NCBI GenBank assembly: GCA_037349315.1 | Contig: JBAIAC010000023.1 | Span: forward strand, 36,184,501-36,248,500 | From: Chelydra serpentina | Lineage: Eukaryota > Chordata > Testudines > Chelydridae | Length of the DNA: 64,000 nucleotides | Reading direction: 5' to 3' | The notes under the pieces: generated by a model | Told to the model about the DNA's origin: nothing | Seen by the model: the letters and a program-made list of their open reading frames with translations, nothing else | Databases searched by the model: none | Position numbers and translations under genes: made by a program | Shown: piece after piece, positions 10,437 through 19,790 of the stretch | Numbering within the stretch: the stretch's first letter is position 1 | Layout: the number at the start of each line of letters is the position of its first letter

Positions 10437-11112
10437 TCAGAGTAGCAGCCGTGTTAGTGTGTATCCATAAAAGAACAAGGAGTACTTGTGGCACCTTAGA
10501 GACTAACAAATTTATTTCAGCATATTTCAGCATAACACATTTATTTCAGCTTTTGTAGGCTATAGCCTACTTCATTGGATGCATAGAATGGAACACACAG
10601 AAACACGATGTATATATACACAGAGAAAAGGTGGAAGTTGCCATACCAATTCTAAAAGGCTATTTAATTTAGATGAGCTATTATCAGCAGGAGAAAAAAA
10701 ACCTTTTGTAGTGATAATCAAGAAGGCCTATTATCAGACAGTTGACAAGAAAGTGTGAGGATACTTAATCTTGGGGAAATAGATTCAATGAGTGTAATGA
10801 CCCAGCCATTCCCAGTCTCTGTTTAACCCTAAATTGATGGTATCCAATTTGCAAATTAATTCCAGTTCAGCAGCTTCTCGTTGGAGTCTGTTTTTGAAGT
10901 TTTTCTGTTTTAAAATTGTCATCTTCAAGTCTGTAATTGAGTGACCAGGGAGGTTGAAGTGTTCACCTACTGGTTTTTGAATGTTATGATTCCTGATGTC
11001 AGATTTGTGTCCATTTATTCTTTTGCGTAGAGACTGTCCAGTTTGTCCAATGTACATGGCAGAGGGGCATTGCTGGCACATGATGGCATATATTACATTG
11101 GATTTCCATGAG
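10437..11112 (-). mobile_element. 5'-truncated Penelope-like element
   Basis: On the minus strand this holds the GIY-YIG endonuclease end of a Penelope-like ORF, a noncoding stretch and the 3' terminal segment with a decayed hammerhead-like core near 10540-10580. The last part reads as the family end (AGACTAACAAATTTATTTCA and GCAGCCGTGTTAG on plus). It is homologous to the copies at 58468-59269 and 6199-6406. I could not find the target duplication. The 5' edge near 11112 is uncertain because an LTR-like block begins there. Confidence 0.85.
10785..11081 (-). pseudogene. GIY-YIG endonuclease domain of a Penelope-like ORF (C-terminal fragment)
   Basis: This encodes the C-terminal nuclease of a Penelope-type retroelement protein, which in the family nicks DNA for target-primed reverse transcription. 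The frame extends a little upstream of the listed Met to about 11100, so that Met is not a true start. Visible motifs are VIYAI, then CQQC, YIGQTGQ (the GIY-YIG second half), LRKRINGHKSDI with the conserved Arg, and PVGEHFN with the likely catalytic Glu. The open frame runs to the natural-looking C-terminus EWLGHYTH. No reverse transcriptase is present upstream, so it cannot be autonomous. Family assignment is strong; activity is unlikely. Confidence 0.85.
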
Positions 11113-11720
11113 CTCCCTGTAGTAGTGTGGCCATTGACTGCCTCTCAAGCACCCCCTCTTCGACGGACAGACACTCTGCAGCACCCTGTCTCTGACTGAC
11201 CCATCTCTTCAGGGGCCCTTTACGAATTCACAGTTTACAAAGTACTTCAAACAATCCCAAGAAGGGATCCCGTTTATTTAGGCCTTAGATGTACACCAGC
11301 CCCTAGTTCAGTGTTCCTGTCCCAGTAATCCAACACAAAGTCTTTCAAAACAAAACAGACGCTTACACATTCTTCCCTCAATATCAGCGGGGCACAGACC
11401 ACTCCTCCCTGAGGAAGGGAAGGTCTGTCTGTCTCTCCCTGGCCCCTTGGGCAGGGTCTTTCCCAGGCTTCCCTGCTTGGAGAGCTTTCTCCTGCTTCCT
11501 ACCAGACTTCCTACCCCTGACAGTCTTAGTTACACTCTCAAACCCAGCCACCGCCATCTTTTGGAGCTTCCTGCTGCCTTTTACCCTGGGATCATTTGAT
11601 TCCCTTTATGTCAGGCTCATCAGGTAGTCAGGCTTGGCTTAGCCCCAGTCTCTCCAGCCCACGAACAAGCCACCATGTTCCACTCCCATTTTAAAGAAAG
11701 GCATCACAATAGTGACTCTG
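11113..11720 (-). mobile_element. LTR-like noncoding block, minus strand
   Basis: Read on the minus strand the block has an AATAAA polyadenylation signal (plus TTTATT at 11273-11278) and a GC-rich, purine-biased upstream half. This is the look of a solo LTR of an endogenous retroelement. There is no coding sequence. I could not define TG...CA ends or a target duplication, so the class is uncertain. Confidence 0.35.
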
Positions 11721-11756
11721 TAATATGTGGAAACAGCTGCTTCTCAAGACCCTAAG

Positions 11757-11958
11757 CAGGGCCGGCTTTAGGCCAATTCCTCCGATTCCCCTGAATCGGG
11801 CCCTGCACCTAAGAGGGCCCTGCCACATCCATGTCTTCGGCGGCACTTCGGTGGCAGCTCAATCACTGCTGCTGTGTTCGGCAGCATTTCAGCGGAGGGT
11901 CCTTCTTCGGCGGCAGCTCTTTCTTTTTTATTCCGTGCAAAAGCTGGAGCCGGCCCTG
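11757..11958. mobile_element. hAT-type MITE, GGGCCGGC-ended family
   Basis: The terminal inverted repeats are CAGGGCCGGCTTTA at the left and GAGCCGGCCCTG at the right. The interior is rich in CTTCGGCGGCA. It shares its ends with elements at 15122-18678, 40407-41274 and 53710-53880, two of which have perfect 8-bp duplications typical of hAT elements. Here the flanking octamers ACCCTAAG and TCCCTGCC match poorly, so the duplication has decayed or the edge was altered. No transposase. Confidence 0.7.
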
Positions 11959-12084
11959 TCCCTGCCAGGGTCCCATCACATAAAAGCAGACAAGATTTTC
12001 AAACATGAGGGGTGACTTTGGGGGCCTGGGTACTTGAGTGCCTGACATGAAACACCAAAAAAGTCTGATTTTAAGAAGTATTGA

Positions 12085-12107
12085 GCTGTCCTCTCTCTCT
12101 CTCTCTC
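12085..12107. repeat. (CT)n microsatellite
   Basis: A short run of alternating CT ending in CTCTGG. A simple repeat. Confidence 0.8.
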
Positions 12108-12329
12108 TGGAAATCAGGCCCCTTTAAAGTGTTTCAAGCAGGGCACCAAAAATTGATGCCACCAAAAACCGTTAGTCACTTCTGGTAATCTTGGAGATTA
12201 TGTCGCTGCTGCGTCATACTTTTGGGCCCATCTTGAGAGGTGTTGAGTGCCCTCGACTCCCATCTTCAGCAATCTCAAAAGAAATACTCTCCAATCCTAC
12301 CCAGTCCCCTGCTCCCTCTTGGCCATAGA

Positions 12330-12985
12330 TGCTACTACAAATTCACATGAATTTGTCCCTGATGAGCCACCATCTCTCCTTACAGAGCAGGCCCAGAAGC
12401 GGAAGAGGTAGAGGCAGCAGCGTGGGGAGATGGTGGCCCAGGATTCCAGGAAGTGGGGAGCCAAGTCTGGGAGATTCTGGGGGCTGGAATCCCCAGAGGA
12501 GCTGCTGCCCCTATTCCAGCTTCAATCACCTCTTCTTCCCCATCTCTAAGGAGAAGCCCAAGTGAAAGACACCAGCTGGGACCTCTTCTCCGGCTTGCAC
12601 CAGAGAAACCAGGACCAGCTCGAGAGACTGGGATTGGTCAAGACCCCTCCAGTCTCCCCCTTTCCCCTCTCGTCCCACTGGAGAGACCAGAACTGTGTGG
12701 GAACTCTTCCCCACTACTCTCCTCCCACCAAAGACACCCTCAGACCTAGCTCCCTGCTTCCCATAACCCCATGTCACCATCTCCTCATGCTGTCCCCTCC
12801 ACCTCTTCCACTTCCAGGCCCATTCTGGAAGGAGAAGTGGCAGCTCGGCGAGGACATACATCTGACATGCAGCAATGCAAAGCTGGGGGCCCCATACACA
12901 CACATGCACCTCTCAGTACGTGAGCTCTGCTACTTGGAAAATTCTGGTTGTGCCCCTGAGATCCTGGTGGTTTGCTGTATTTGAA
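12330..12985 (+). other. Possible decayed coding remnant, unrecognised
   Basis: The region is GC-richer than its surroundings and keeps several open plus frames, including 12562-12984 (140 aa) and 12453-12749 (98 aa). Upstream, one frame reads EFVPDEPPSLLTEQAQKRKR before a stop, and another passes through DLFSGLHQRNQDQLERLGL. These look like protein-like, charged and amphipathic pieces rather than random translation, and the pieces change frame. I do not recognise a family. It could be an old processed pseudogene or a transposon-encoded accessory protein, or simply chance in GC-rich DNA. Confidence 0.25.
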
Positions 12986-13477
12986 TTTGCCATATTGCTA
13001 AAAAACACCTGACCCAGCAAGACAATGCTGAAGGACTTACCTTTTGGACACTATGTGATCTGGATAGGGGCCCGCCCACTAACCCATTTGTTCATGCAGG
13101 ACCCAGTACTGCAGTACCTATATCCTGACACACTGGATGTGAGCAATGACCTCTGGATACTGAGATGAAGTGACAATATTTAACAGTTCTTTAGAATGGA
13201 TTCCCTCAGGAAAATGACCACTCCATACTGTTTCACATACTGCATGCTGGATAGTAACATGAGAGGAATCCATGTTTGTAAAGCTAAACTGGTTCTTTAT
13301 TAAGAGAACTTTTGTGGTGTGGCACAAATTCAAGTACCCCTGTGCACTGGCAGTTCTGCACCATCCCCAGTGTGGGGTCATGCACGTTGAGTAGGGGAGA
13401 GAAAAGGTGGCTGTTATACCATTTTCTTCCTCCTCACCCCCTAATCTTGGGACTGGCCGTGGCCTTGTTTGGCTCTT
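12986..13477. other. No recognised feature
   Basis: No gene or repeat I can name. Confidence 0.4.
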
Positions 13478-13518
13478 GGTATAATTTAGAGCAGCCTTAA
13501 GCTGTTCTAAATTATACC
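13478..13518. repeat. Near-perfect 18-bp palindromic hairpin
   Basis: GGTATAATTTAGAGCAGC (13478-13495) and GCTGTTCTAAATTATACC (13501-13518) pair with one mismatch around a 5-nt CTTAA loop. It is probably the core of a decayed MITE. Confidence 0.75.
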
Positions 13519-14622
13519 AGTTTGTAATGCCCTATTAGGGGACATTAGGCCTGCCAGAAGTCAGTGGAGTGCAGCGCACTCTAGTCATGTCTCACCCACT
13601 CCACCTCCACTATATCTCCTATGGGAGTCTCGAAAATCCAGCTACACTGGCTCTATCCCGGCCAAAGATTCCACCCTAGCCAAAGAAATCCTCTGCTATC
13701 AATTCAAGGCTGCAGTAAGGTCCCTTTGCATAAGAGGAGCAGTAATTTCAGTAGGGCTGCTCCCAGATTCTGATACTCTTGCGTGAGCCGGATCCAAAAC
13801 TCCTTGTAATCAATAGACTCCCACAGACATCAGTGGGCTTTGAACTGGCCCCATGTGAGCAAGGGTGGCAGAACTGATCCGTTAATTTCTATATTTCTTC
13901 CCATGAGTAGGTAAACCATCTGTGCCTCTTTTATGATAGTGTTGAATAGCCTCCAGGCTGGTTCTATGGTTATTTGTATTTTAATTTGCCCTTTAGCCTT
14001 CTGTTAGCCATTTTCCTCAATGTTTGTTTGTTTTTTAATTGCCCTTTTAAAGTTTACCTCTGTTTTACTCCTAGGTGGCTCTGTTCCCAAATGGAGCTGA
14101 GTACGATGGAGTCCAGTATAAGATGGGGCTGATATGTACTATGATGTATCAGACTCCACCTTGGACAATACACAACTACTGGATATCATAATGTGTATGT
14201 TAATAGCTGCAAGAAATAGGATTTGAAACTCATTCACTCTTTGCTCAGTGGACAAATTAAATATGAATCGGCACTTTGACGGTTTTTGATTGAGCTGTCA
14301 GCTGGCCAGGAAAAGGCTAGACACGCGGCCTTTAAGTGCTGCTGGTGGTGTTTTTATTGACTTTCACACATCATCGTTTCCAGCTCAATGACATTACTCT
14401 GCATTTCTAGAGTCCCTGCTCAGCTGAGGAACTCGGAGTTCTTTACAAACATTACTCACTGTGTCGTGGCTTTGCTGTCTACACAACAATTAAGACTAAC
14501 GAGAAACCACACTGGCCCTGCTGGATTTCATATCATGATGTTTATTAACTATGCACAATGGATGCTGCTGCTCTGGCAGGAGTCTGCTGGCTTTTTGCAA
14601 CAGAAGAGAGGAAGGCCCACTA
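13519..14622. other. No recognised feature
   Basis: Mixed-composition sequence. No exon or repeat is supported. The frame at 14388-14711 runs into the palindromic MITE and is not a gene. Confidence 0.45.
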
Positions 14623-14904
14623 GTGTGTATTTACACAGCCAGCAGCAGCGAGCCTCTGAGCCTGGGCCAACAGATGGGTTAGCAGGGCTCACGCTCCCAT
14701 GCCAAAACTAGCTGTGCAGACAGCGCTTTTAAGTTGTGGCTAGGGCTCTGAAGCCTATTGCCCTTCCTAGGGATCAGAGCCTGAACTTCAGCCAGCCACA
14801 ACGTCCACATAGCTCTTTTTAGTGTGGTAGCATGAGCTCTTCAAGCCTGAGTCTGTTGCCCCAGGTTCGGAGGCTCACTGCTCCGGGCTGTGTAGACGTA
14901 CCCC
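14623..14904. mobile_element. Fully palindromic MITE with GGGGTACGTCTACAC terminus
   Basis: The whole element is one long imperfect inverted repeat. The left part TTTACACAGCCAGCAGCAGC through GTTGTGGCTAGGGCTC mirrors the right part up to GGGCTGTGTAGACGTACCCC. A 3-bp CTA occurs on both sides (14620-14622, 14905-14907), as in PIF/Harbinger MITEs. The end resembles that of the MITE at 7216, so they may use the same transposase. Older than that copy, as the left terminus is worn. Confidence 0.65.
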
Positions 14905-15153
14905 CTAGAGGGTTCCCAAACTCCCTATACACTACATACTGCATCCTCGCAGCACTCCTGTGAGGTAGGGAAAAGTTATTACATTGCACAGAAGAGACTG
15001 AGCCAAGGAGAGGTTAAGGCAAGCCCTCACTAAGGGGCAGTGCATAGCTGCTATGATCCCAGAAAGGAGCCGGGACCAAACTCTGACTTGGGTTAGGAGG
15101 GATGTAGTAACATACCAGCCTCAGCGGCGGCGCCAGATTTTTTGCCGCCCTAG

Positions 15154-15642
15154 GTGGTGGCGGGAGAGGCCGCCGCCGATATGCCGCCGAGATCCCTGGC
15201 GGCCAAAGAAGCTGCCGCCGAAGTGCTGCCAGGGTTCTCAGCTGCAGCTTCTTCGGCGGCAGCTTCTTCAGCTGCCGGGGACCTCAGTGGCATTTCGGCA
15301 GCAGCCTCTCCCGCCAGCGGCCTCCGAGGGGCCAAAGATGACCTTGAGCATATTACTGCAGACTACGTGGCTCTGGGAAGAAGGATAAAGGCGTTTGAGG
15401 CGCAAGTGGTGTTCTCGTCCATTCTCCCTGTGGCAGGAAAAGGCCGGGGTAGAGACCGTCGAATCGTGGAAGTTAACGAATGGCTACGCAGATGGTGTCG
15501 GAGAGAAGGGTTTGGATTCTTTGACCATGGGATGGTGTTCCAAGAAGGAGTGCTAGGCAGAGACGGGCTCCACCTGACGAAGAGAGGGAAGAGCATCTTT
15601 GGAAGCAGGCTGGCCAACCTAGAGAGGAGGGCTTTAAACTAG
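15154..15642 (+). pseudogene. CR1 ORF1 esterase C-terminus fused in frame to MITE sequence
   Basis: CR1 ORF1 proteins carry an SGNH-type esterase domain thought to help retrotransposition. The last ~100 codons here (from about 15337) are from that domain. VVFSSILPV resembles a central strand block, and [14 protein letters not shown] at residues ~136-149 supplies the DxxH pair (D137, H140) of the catalytic triad. The nucleophilic Ser block and zinc-finger-like N-terminus are missing through 5' truncation. The Met at 15154 and the first ~60 residues come from the Ala-rich hAT MITE, so this 162-codon frame is a chance chimera, not the native protein. It ends 44 bp before ORF2 begins. Confidence 0.8.
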
Positions 15643-15686
15643 GTTCACCGGGGGAAGGAGACCAAAGCCCCGAGGTAAGTGGGGAA

Positions 15687-16931
15687 GTGGGATACCGGGA
15701 GGAAGCACAAGTAGGTGAGTGCAAGAGGGGAGGGCTCCTGCCCCATACTGGGACAGCAGGACAATCGGTGAGTTATCTTAAATGCCTATACACAAATGCA
15801 AGAAGCCTGGGGAACAAGCAGGGAGAACTGGAAGTCCTGGCACAGTCAAGGAATTATGACGTAATTGGAATAACAGAGACTTGGTGGGATAACTCACACG
15901 ATTGGAGTACTGTCATGGATGGATATAAACTGTTCAGGAAGGATAGGCAGGGCAGAAAAGGTGGGGGAGTTGCGTTGTATGTAAGAGAGCAGTATGACTG
16001 CTCAGAGCTCCAGTATGAAACTGCAGAAAAACCTGAGAGTCTCTGGATTAAATTGAGAAGTGTGAGCAACAAGGGTAATGTCGTAGTGGGAGTCTGCTAC
16101 AGACCACCAGACCAGGCGGATGAGGTGGACGAGGCTTTCTTCCAGCAACTAACAGAAGTTACTAGATCACAGGCCCTGGTTCTCATGGGTGACTTTAATC
16201 ACCCCGACATCTGCTGGGAGAGCAATACAGCGGTCCACAGACAATCCAGGAAGTTTTTGGAAAGTGTAGGGGACAATTTCCTGGTGCAAGTGCTGGAGGA
16301 ACCAACTAGGGGAAAAGCTCTTCTTGACCTGCTGCTCACAAACAGGGAAGAAATAGTAGAGGAAGCAATAGTGGATGGGAACCTGGGAGGCAGTGACCAT
16401 GAGATGGTCGAGTTCAGGATCCTGACACAAGGAAGAAAGGAGAGCAGTAGAATACAGAGCCTGGACTTCAGAAAAGCAGACTTTGACTCCCTCAGGGAAC
16501 TGATGGGCAAGGTCCCCTGGGAGAATAACATGAGGGGGAAAGGAGTCGAGGAAAGCTGGCTGTATTTTAAAGAAACCTTATTGAGGTTGCAGGAACAAAC
16601 CATCCCGATGTGTAGAAAGAAAAGTAAATATGGCAGGCGACCAGCTTGGCTTAACAGTGAAATCCTTGCTCGTCTTAAACACAAAAAAGCAGCTTACAAG
16701 AAGTGGAAGATTGGACAAATGACCAGGGAGGAGTATAAAAATATTGTTCAGGCATGCAGGAGTGAAATTAGGAAGGCCAAATCACACTTGGAGTTGCAGC
16801 TAGCTGGAGATGTTAGGAGTAACAAGAAGGGTTTCTTCAGGTATGTTAGCAACAAGAAGAAAGTCAAGGAACGTGTGGGCCCCTTGCTGAATGAGGGAGG
16901 GAACCTTGTGACAGGATGTGGAGAAAGCTAG
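15687..16931 (+). pseudogene. CR1 ORF2, endonuclease part (ends at frameshift)
   Basis: This encodes the AP-endonuclease-like domain that nicks target DNA for CR1 retrotransposition. Using the Met at 15687, motifs in order are YTNARSL (Asn37), ITETWW (Glu64), GGGVALYVR (~92-100), GVCYRPP (~135-141), [11 protein letters not shown] (Asp169, Asn171), DLLLTN (~214-219) and GSDHEM (Asp237, His238). All the family's catalytic positions are present. After about residue 405 the frame hits a stop at 16929-16931, because of what looks like a 2-nt loss near 16913. The reading frame then continues as the RT part, which overlaps it by 14 bp. Without the shift ORF2 would be one protein of ordinary CR1 length. 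Confidence 0.92.
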
Positions 16932-18528
16932 TGTACTCAATGCTTTTTTTGCCTCTGTCTTCACAGACAAGGTCAGCTCCCAGGCGGCTGCACTCCGCAG
17001 CACAGTATGGGGAGGAGGTGACCAGCCCTCTGTGGAGAAAGAAGTAGTTCGGGACTATTTAGAAAAGCTGGACGAACACAAGTCCATGGGGCCGGATGCA
17101 CTGCATCCGAGGGTGCTAAAGGAGTTGGCCGATGTGATTGCAGAGCCATTGGCCATTATCTTTGACAAATCATGGCAATCGGGGGAGGTCCCGGATGACT
17201 GGAAAAAAGCTAATGTAGTGCCCGTCTTTAAAAAAGGGAAGAAGGAAGATCCGGGGAACTACAGGCCAGTCAGTCTCACCTCAATCCCTGGAAAAATCAT
17301 GGAACAGGTCCTCAAGGAATCAATTTTGAACCACTTAAAGGAGGGGAAAGTGATCAGGAACAGTCAGCATGGATTCACCAAGTCATGCCTGACTAACCTA
17401 ATTGCCTTCTATGATGAGAGAACTGGCTCTGTGGATGAGGGGAAAGCAGTGGATGTGCTATTTCTTGACTTTAGCAAAGCTTTTGATACAGTCTCGCACA
17501 GCGTTCTTGCCAGCAAGTTAAAGAAGTATGGGCTGGATGAATGGACGGTAAGGTGGATAGAAAACTGGCTGGATGGTCGTGCTCAACGGGTAGTGATCAA
17601 TGGCTCCATGTCTAGTTGGCAGCCGGTATCAAGTGGAGTGCCCCAAGGGTCGGTGCTGGGGCCGGTTTTGTTCAATATCTTCATCAACGACCTGGAGGAT
17701 GGTGTGGACTGCACCCTTAGCAAGTTTGCAGATGACACTAAACTGGGAGGAGTGGTTGATACGCTGGAGGGTAGGGATAGGATACAGAGGGACCTAGACA
17801 AATTAGAGGATTGGGCCAAAAGAAATCTGATGAGGTTCAACAAGGACAAGTGCAGAGTCCTGCACTTAGGACGGAAGAATCCCATGCACTGCTACAGACT
17901 AGGGACCGAATGGCTGGGCAGCAGTTATGCAGAAAAGGACCTAGGGGTTACAGTGGACGAAAAGCTGAATATGAGTCAACAGTGTGCCCTTGTTGCCAAG
18001 AAGGCTAACGGCATTTTGGGCTGTATAAGTAGGGGCATTTCCAGCAGATCGAGGGACGTGATTATTCCCCTCTATTCGGTACTGGTGAGGCCTCATTTGG
18101 AGTACTGTGTCCAGTTTTGGGCCCCACACTACAAAAAGGATGTGGATAAATTGGAAAGAGTCCAACGGAGGGCAACAAAAATGATTAGGGGGCTGGAGCA
18201 CATGACTTATGAGGAGAGGCTGAGGGAACTGAGATTGTTTAGCCTGCAGAAGAGAAGAGTGAGGGGGGATTTGATAGCTGCTTTCAACTACCTAAAAGGG
18301 GGTTCCAAAGAGGATGGATCTAGACTGTTCTCAGTGGTAGAAGATGACAGAACAAGGAGTAATGGTCTCAAGTTGCAGAGGGGGAGGTTTAGGTTGCATA
18401 TTAGGAAAAACTTTTTCACTAGTAGGGTGGTGAAGCACTGGAATGGGTTACCTAGGGAGGTGGTGGAATCTCCTTCCTTAGAGGTTTTTAAGGTCAGGCT
18501 TGACAAAGCCCTGGCTGGGATGATCTAG
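16918..18528 (+). pseudogene. CR1 ORF2, reverse-transcriptase part
   Basis: This is the 536-codon remainder of ORF2 in the shifted frame. Its Met is internal and not a start. RT motifs counted from 16918 are NYRPVSL (~114-120), [12 protein letters not shown] (~150-161), [10 protein letters not shown] (Asp184 of motif A), [11 protein letters not shown] (~239-249) and FADD (270-273, catalytic Asp pair), then LHLGRK and the long CR1 C-terminal region ending in LDKALAGMI. No premature stop occurs. Most CR1 copies have two more residues in HGFTKGKS, so a 6-bp in-frame deletion is likely. All catalytic residues are intact, so the frameshift before it is the main visible lesion. Confidence 0.93.
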
Positions 18529-18613
18529 TTGGGGTTGGTCCTGCTTTGAGCAGGGGGTTGGACTAGATGACCTCCTGAGGTCCCTTCCAACCCTGAGATT
18601 CTATGATTCTATG
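18529..18613 (+). other. CR1 3' UTR and tail
   Basis: This 85-bp segment follows the ORF2 stop and ends with tandem ATTCTATG repeats, the CR1 hallmark. It is thought to be what the CR1 reverse transcriptase recognises. The same sequence closes the SINE at 52382-52562 and the tail fragments at 228-324 and 5681-5754. Confidence 0.9.
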
Positions 18614-18686
18614 CCGCCCCCCAAATCCTGGCGCCGTAGGCGACCGCCTAGGGTCACCTAATGGTAGCGCCGGCCCTGACCAGCCT

Positions 18687-19060
18687 TTTACCTGGTGGAT
18701 GTTTCTTGCCCTTCTGCACCAGCTCAGAGATTCTGGGACCAGTAGAGGCAGCCCCAAGGAGACTGCCCTCCCCTCACACTGTGACCCAAAATGCACATAG
18801 GCCATTCCTGGCCAGCCACAAACCATACATTATAATTTGGGCCTACCAGACTTGCCCAGGATCCTAAGGTAACCCAGAAATGCAGCTAGGGTGAAGGAAA
18901 TGAGATCTCTTGACAGCAGGAAGGAAGATGGAGGTCAACAGGCCTAAAACTGAGTCTAAAACCTGACATGTTGCAACCTAAATCGCCTGTTTCCTGCTGC
19001 TAGAATCCAGAGAAGTCGTTTAAACCTAGTCTGCACTAGAAATAGCAAGTAAGGATAATG
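18687..19060. other. No recognised feature
   Basis: No supported gene or repeat. Confidence 0.4.
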
Positions 19061-19064
19061 TCTT

Positions 19065-19400
19065 AGAAGCAGCATGATTAGTGGATAAAATGTAGGCTAC
19101 AAGGTGGGAAATCCTTGTTTCTTTCACTGACTCATTCGGTGACCTTGGGCTAGTCACTTAGGGCCAGGTTTTCAAAAATACTCACCACCGAACTTGTTGA
19201 AAATCTGGCCCTAAATTTGAGTGGGAGCTGCCTTGAGATGAGCATTTGAAATCCCAGCCCTACAGCTTTGTATGTGCCAGTTTCCCCTTCTGGATAATGG
19301 GGGTAACGATTATATTTACCCAACCAAGAGCAATGATGTAAGGATTTATTAGTTAATGTTTTCTACAGTTCTGTGAGAATGTAAAGTGCTTAATCAGTAT
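19065..19400 (+). mobile_element. CORE-SINE (MIR-like) relic
   Basis: GGTGACCTTGGGCTAGTCACTT is followed further on by CAGTTTCCCCTTCTGGATAA and AATGTAAAGTGCTTAATCAG. This is the order of the CORE region of MIR-like SINEs. A TTTTCAAAA-type hairpin repeat appears to have inserted in the middle (about 19160-19245). Confidence 0.6.
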
Positions 19401-19499
19401 TTTTAATCCTGAATTGGCAGAGCAATGGAACAGATGATCCTGTAGTCCTTTTCCATCTCGTACTAAATGCTGGGTTTGAAAGGTACGACCGTCAACAAT

Positions 19500-19790
19500 A
19501 CAGCTATATTAATCAGAAGTGGGACAGGATAGCTCCAAGTAGGCATAATGCGCCAAATATCACTAGAAACTTCCGGAGAGCAAGGTCTATTGAGCTGTAG
19601 AATAGGCTTCCATGGGAAGGGATATTAGCCCCATCATTTAGAACATTTAAAACCAGAGTGGACATATCACTCAAAAGTGTATAACAAGGAACAATTTTTG
19701 CCTTGACCCTGGGGGATGGACTAGATGAACTAACATAACTTTTCTCCTTCTCCAGTTTCTGTGATTCTCTGATTCTAGGATAAGTACATG
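19500..19790 (+). mobile_element. CR1-type 3' region relic
   Basis: GAATAGGCTTCCATGGGAAG, then AAAACCAGAGTGGACATATC and TGGACTAGATGAACTAACAT, corresponds to the end of CR1 ORF2 and its 3' UTR ([21 protein letters not shown] and GGACTAGATGACC in the young copy). It is old, with several indels. Confidence 0.65.

Larger units (their letters stand above)
15336..18613 (+). mobile_element. Young 5'-truncated CR1 LINE
   Basis: A chicken-repeat-1 type non-LTR retrotransposon lacking the 5' UTR and most of ORF1. Order: ORF1 C-terminus, short spacer, ORF2 endonuclease, ORF2 reverse transcriptase, and an 85-bp 3' UTR ending GATTCTATGATTCTATG. It sits inside a hAT-type MITE. ORF2 has only one obvious frame break, which makes this the youngest LINE in the window. 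I see no target duplication at the CR1 ends, which is normal for CR1. The 5' junction is within about 10 bp of 15336. Confidence 0.95.
15122..18678. mobile_element. hAT-type MITE split by a CR1, with perfect 8-bp target duplication
   Basis: The outer element runs 15122-~15335 and 18614-18678. It begins CAGCGGCGGCGCC and ends TAGCGCCGGCCCTG. The octamer ACCAGCCT lies at 15114-15121 and 18679-18686, a perfect 8-bp duplication as made by hAT transposases. The right part (CCCCAAATCCTGGCGCCGTA) matches the right end of the 40407-41274 element. The interior left part is GCC-rich (GCCGCCGAAGTGCTG). A CR1 LINE inserted into it later. There is no transposase. Confidence 0.88.

Noticed and set aside
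11749..11966. 8-bp duplication around the MITE at 11757
   Set aside because: ACCCTAAG and TCCCTGCC share only a central match, not better than chance.
16199..16684. 161-aa minus-strand frame
   Set aside because: Antisense shadow of the CR1 ORF2 endonuclease region.
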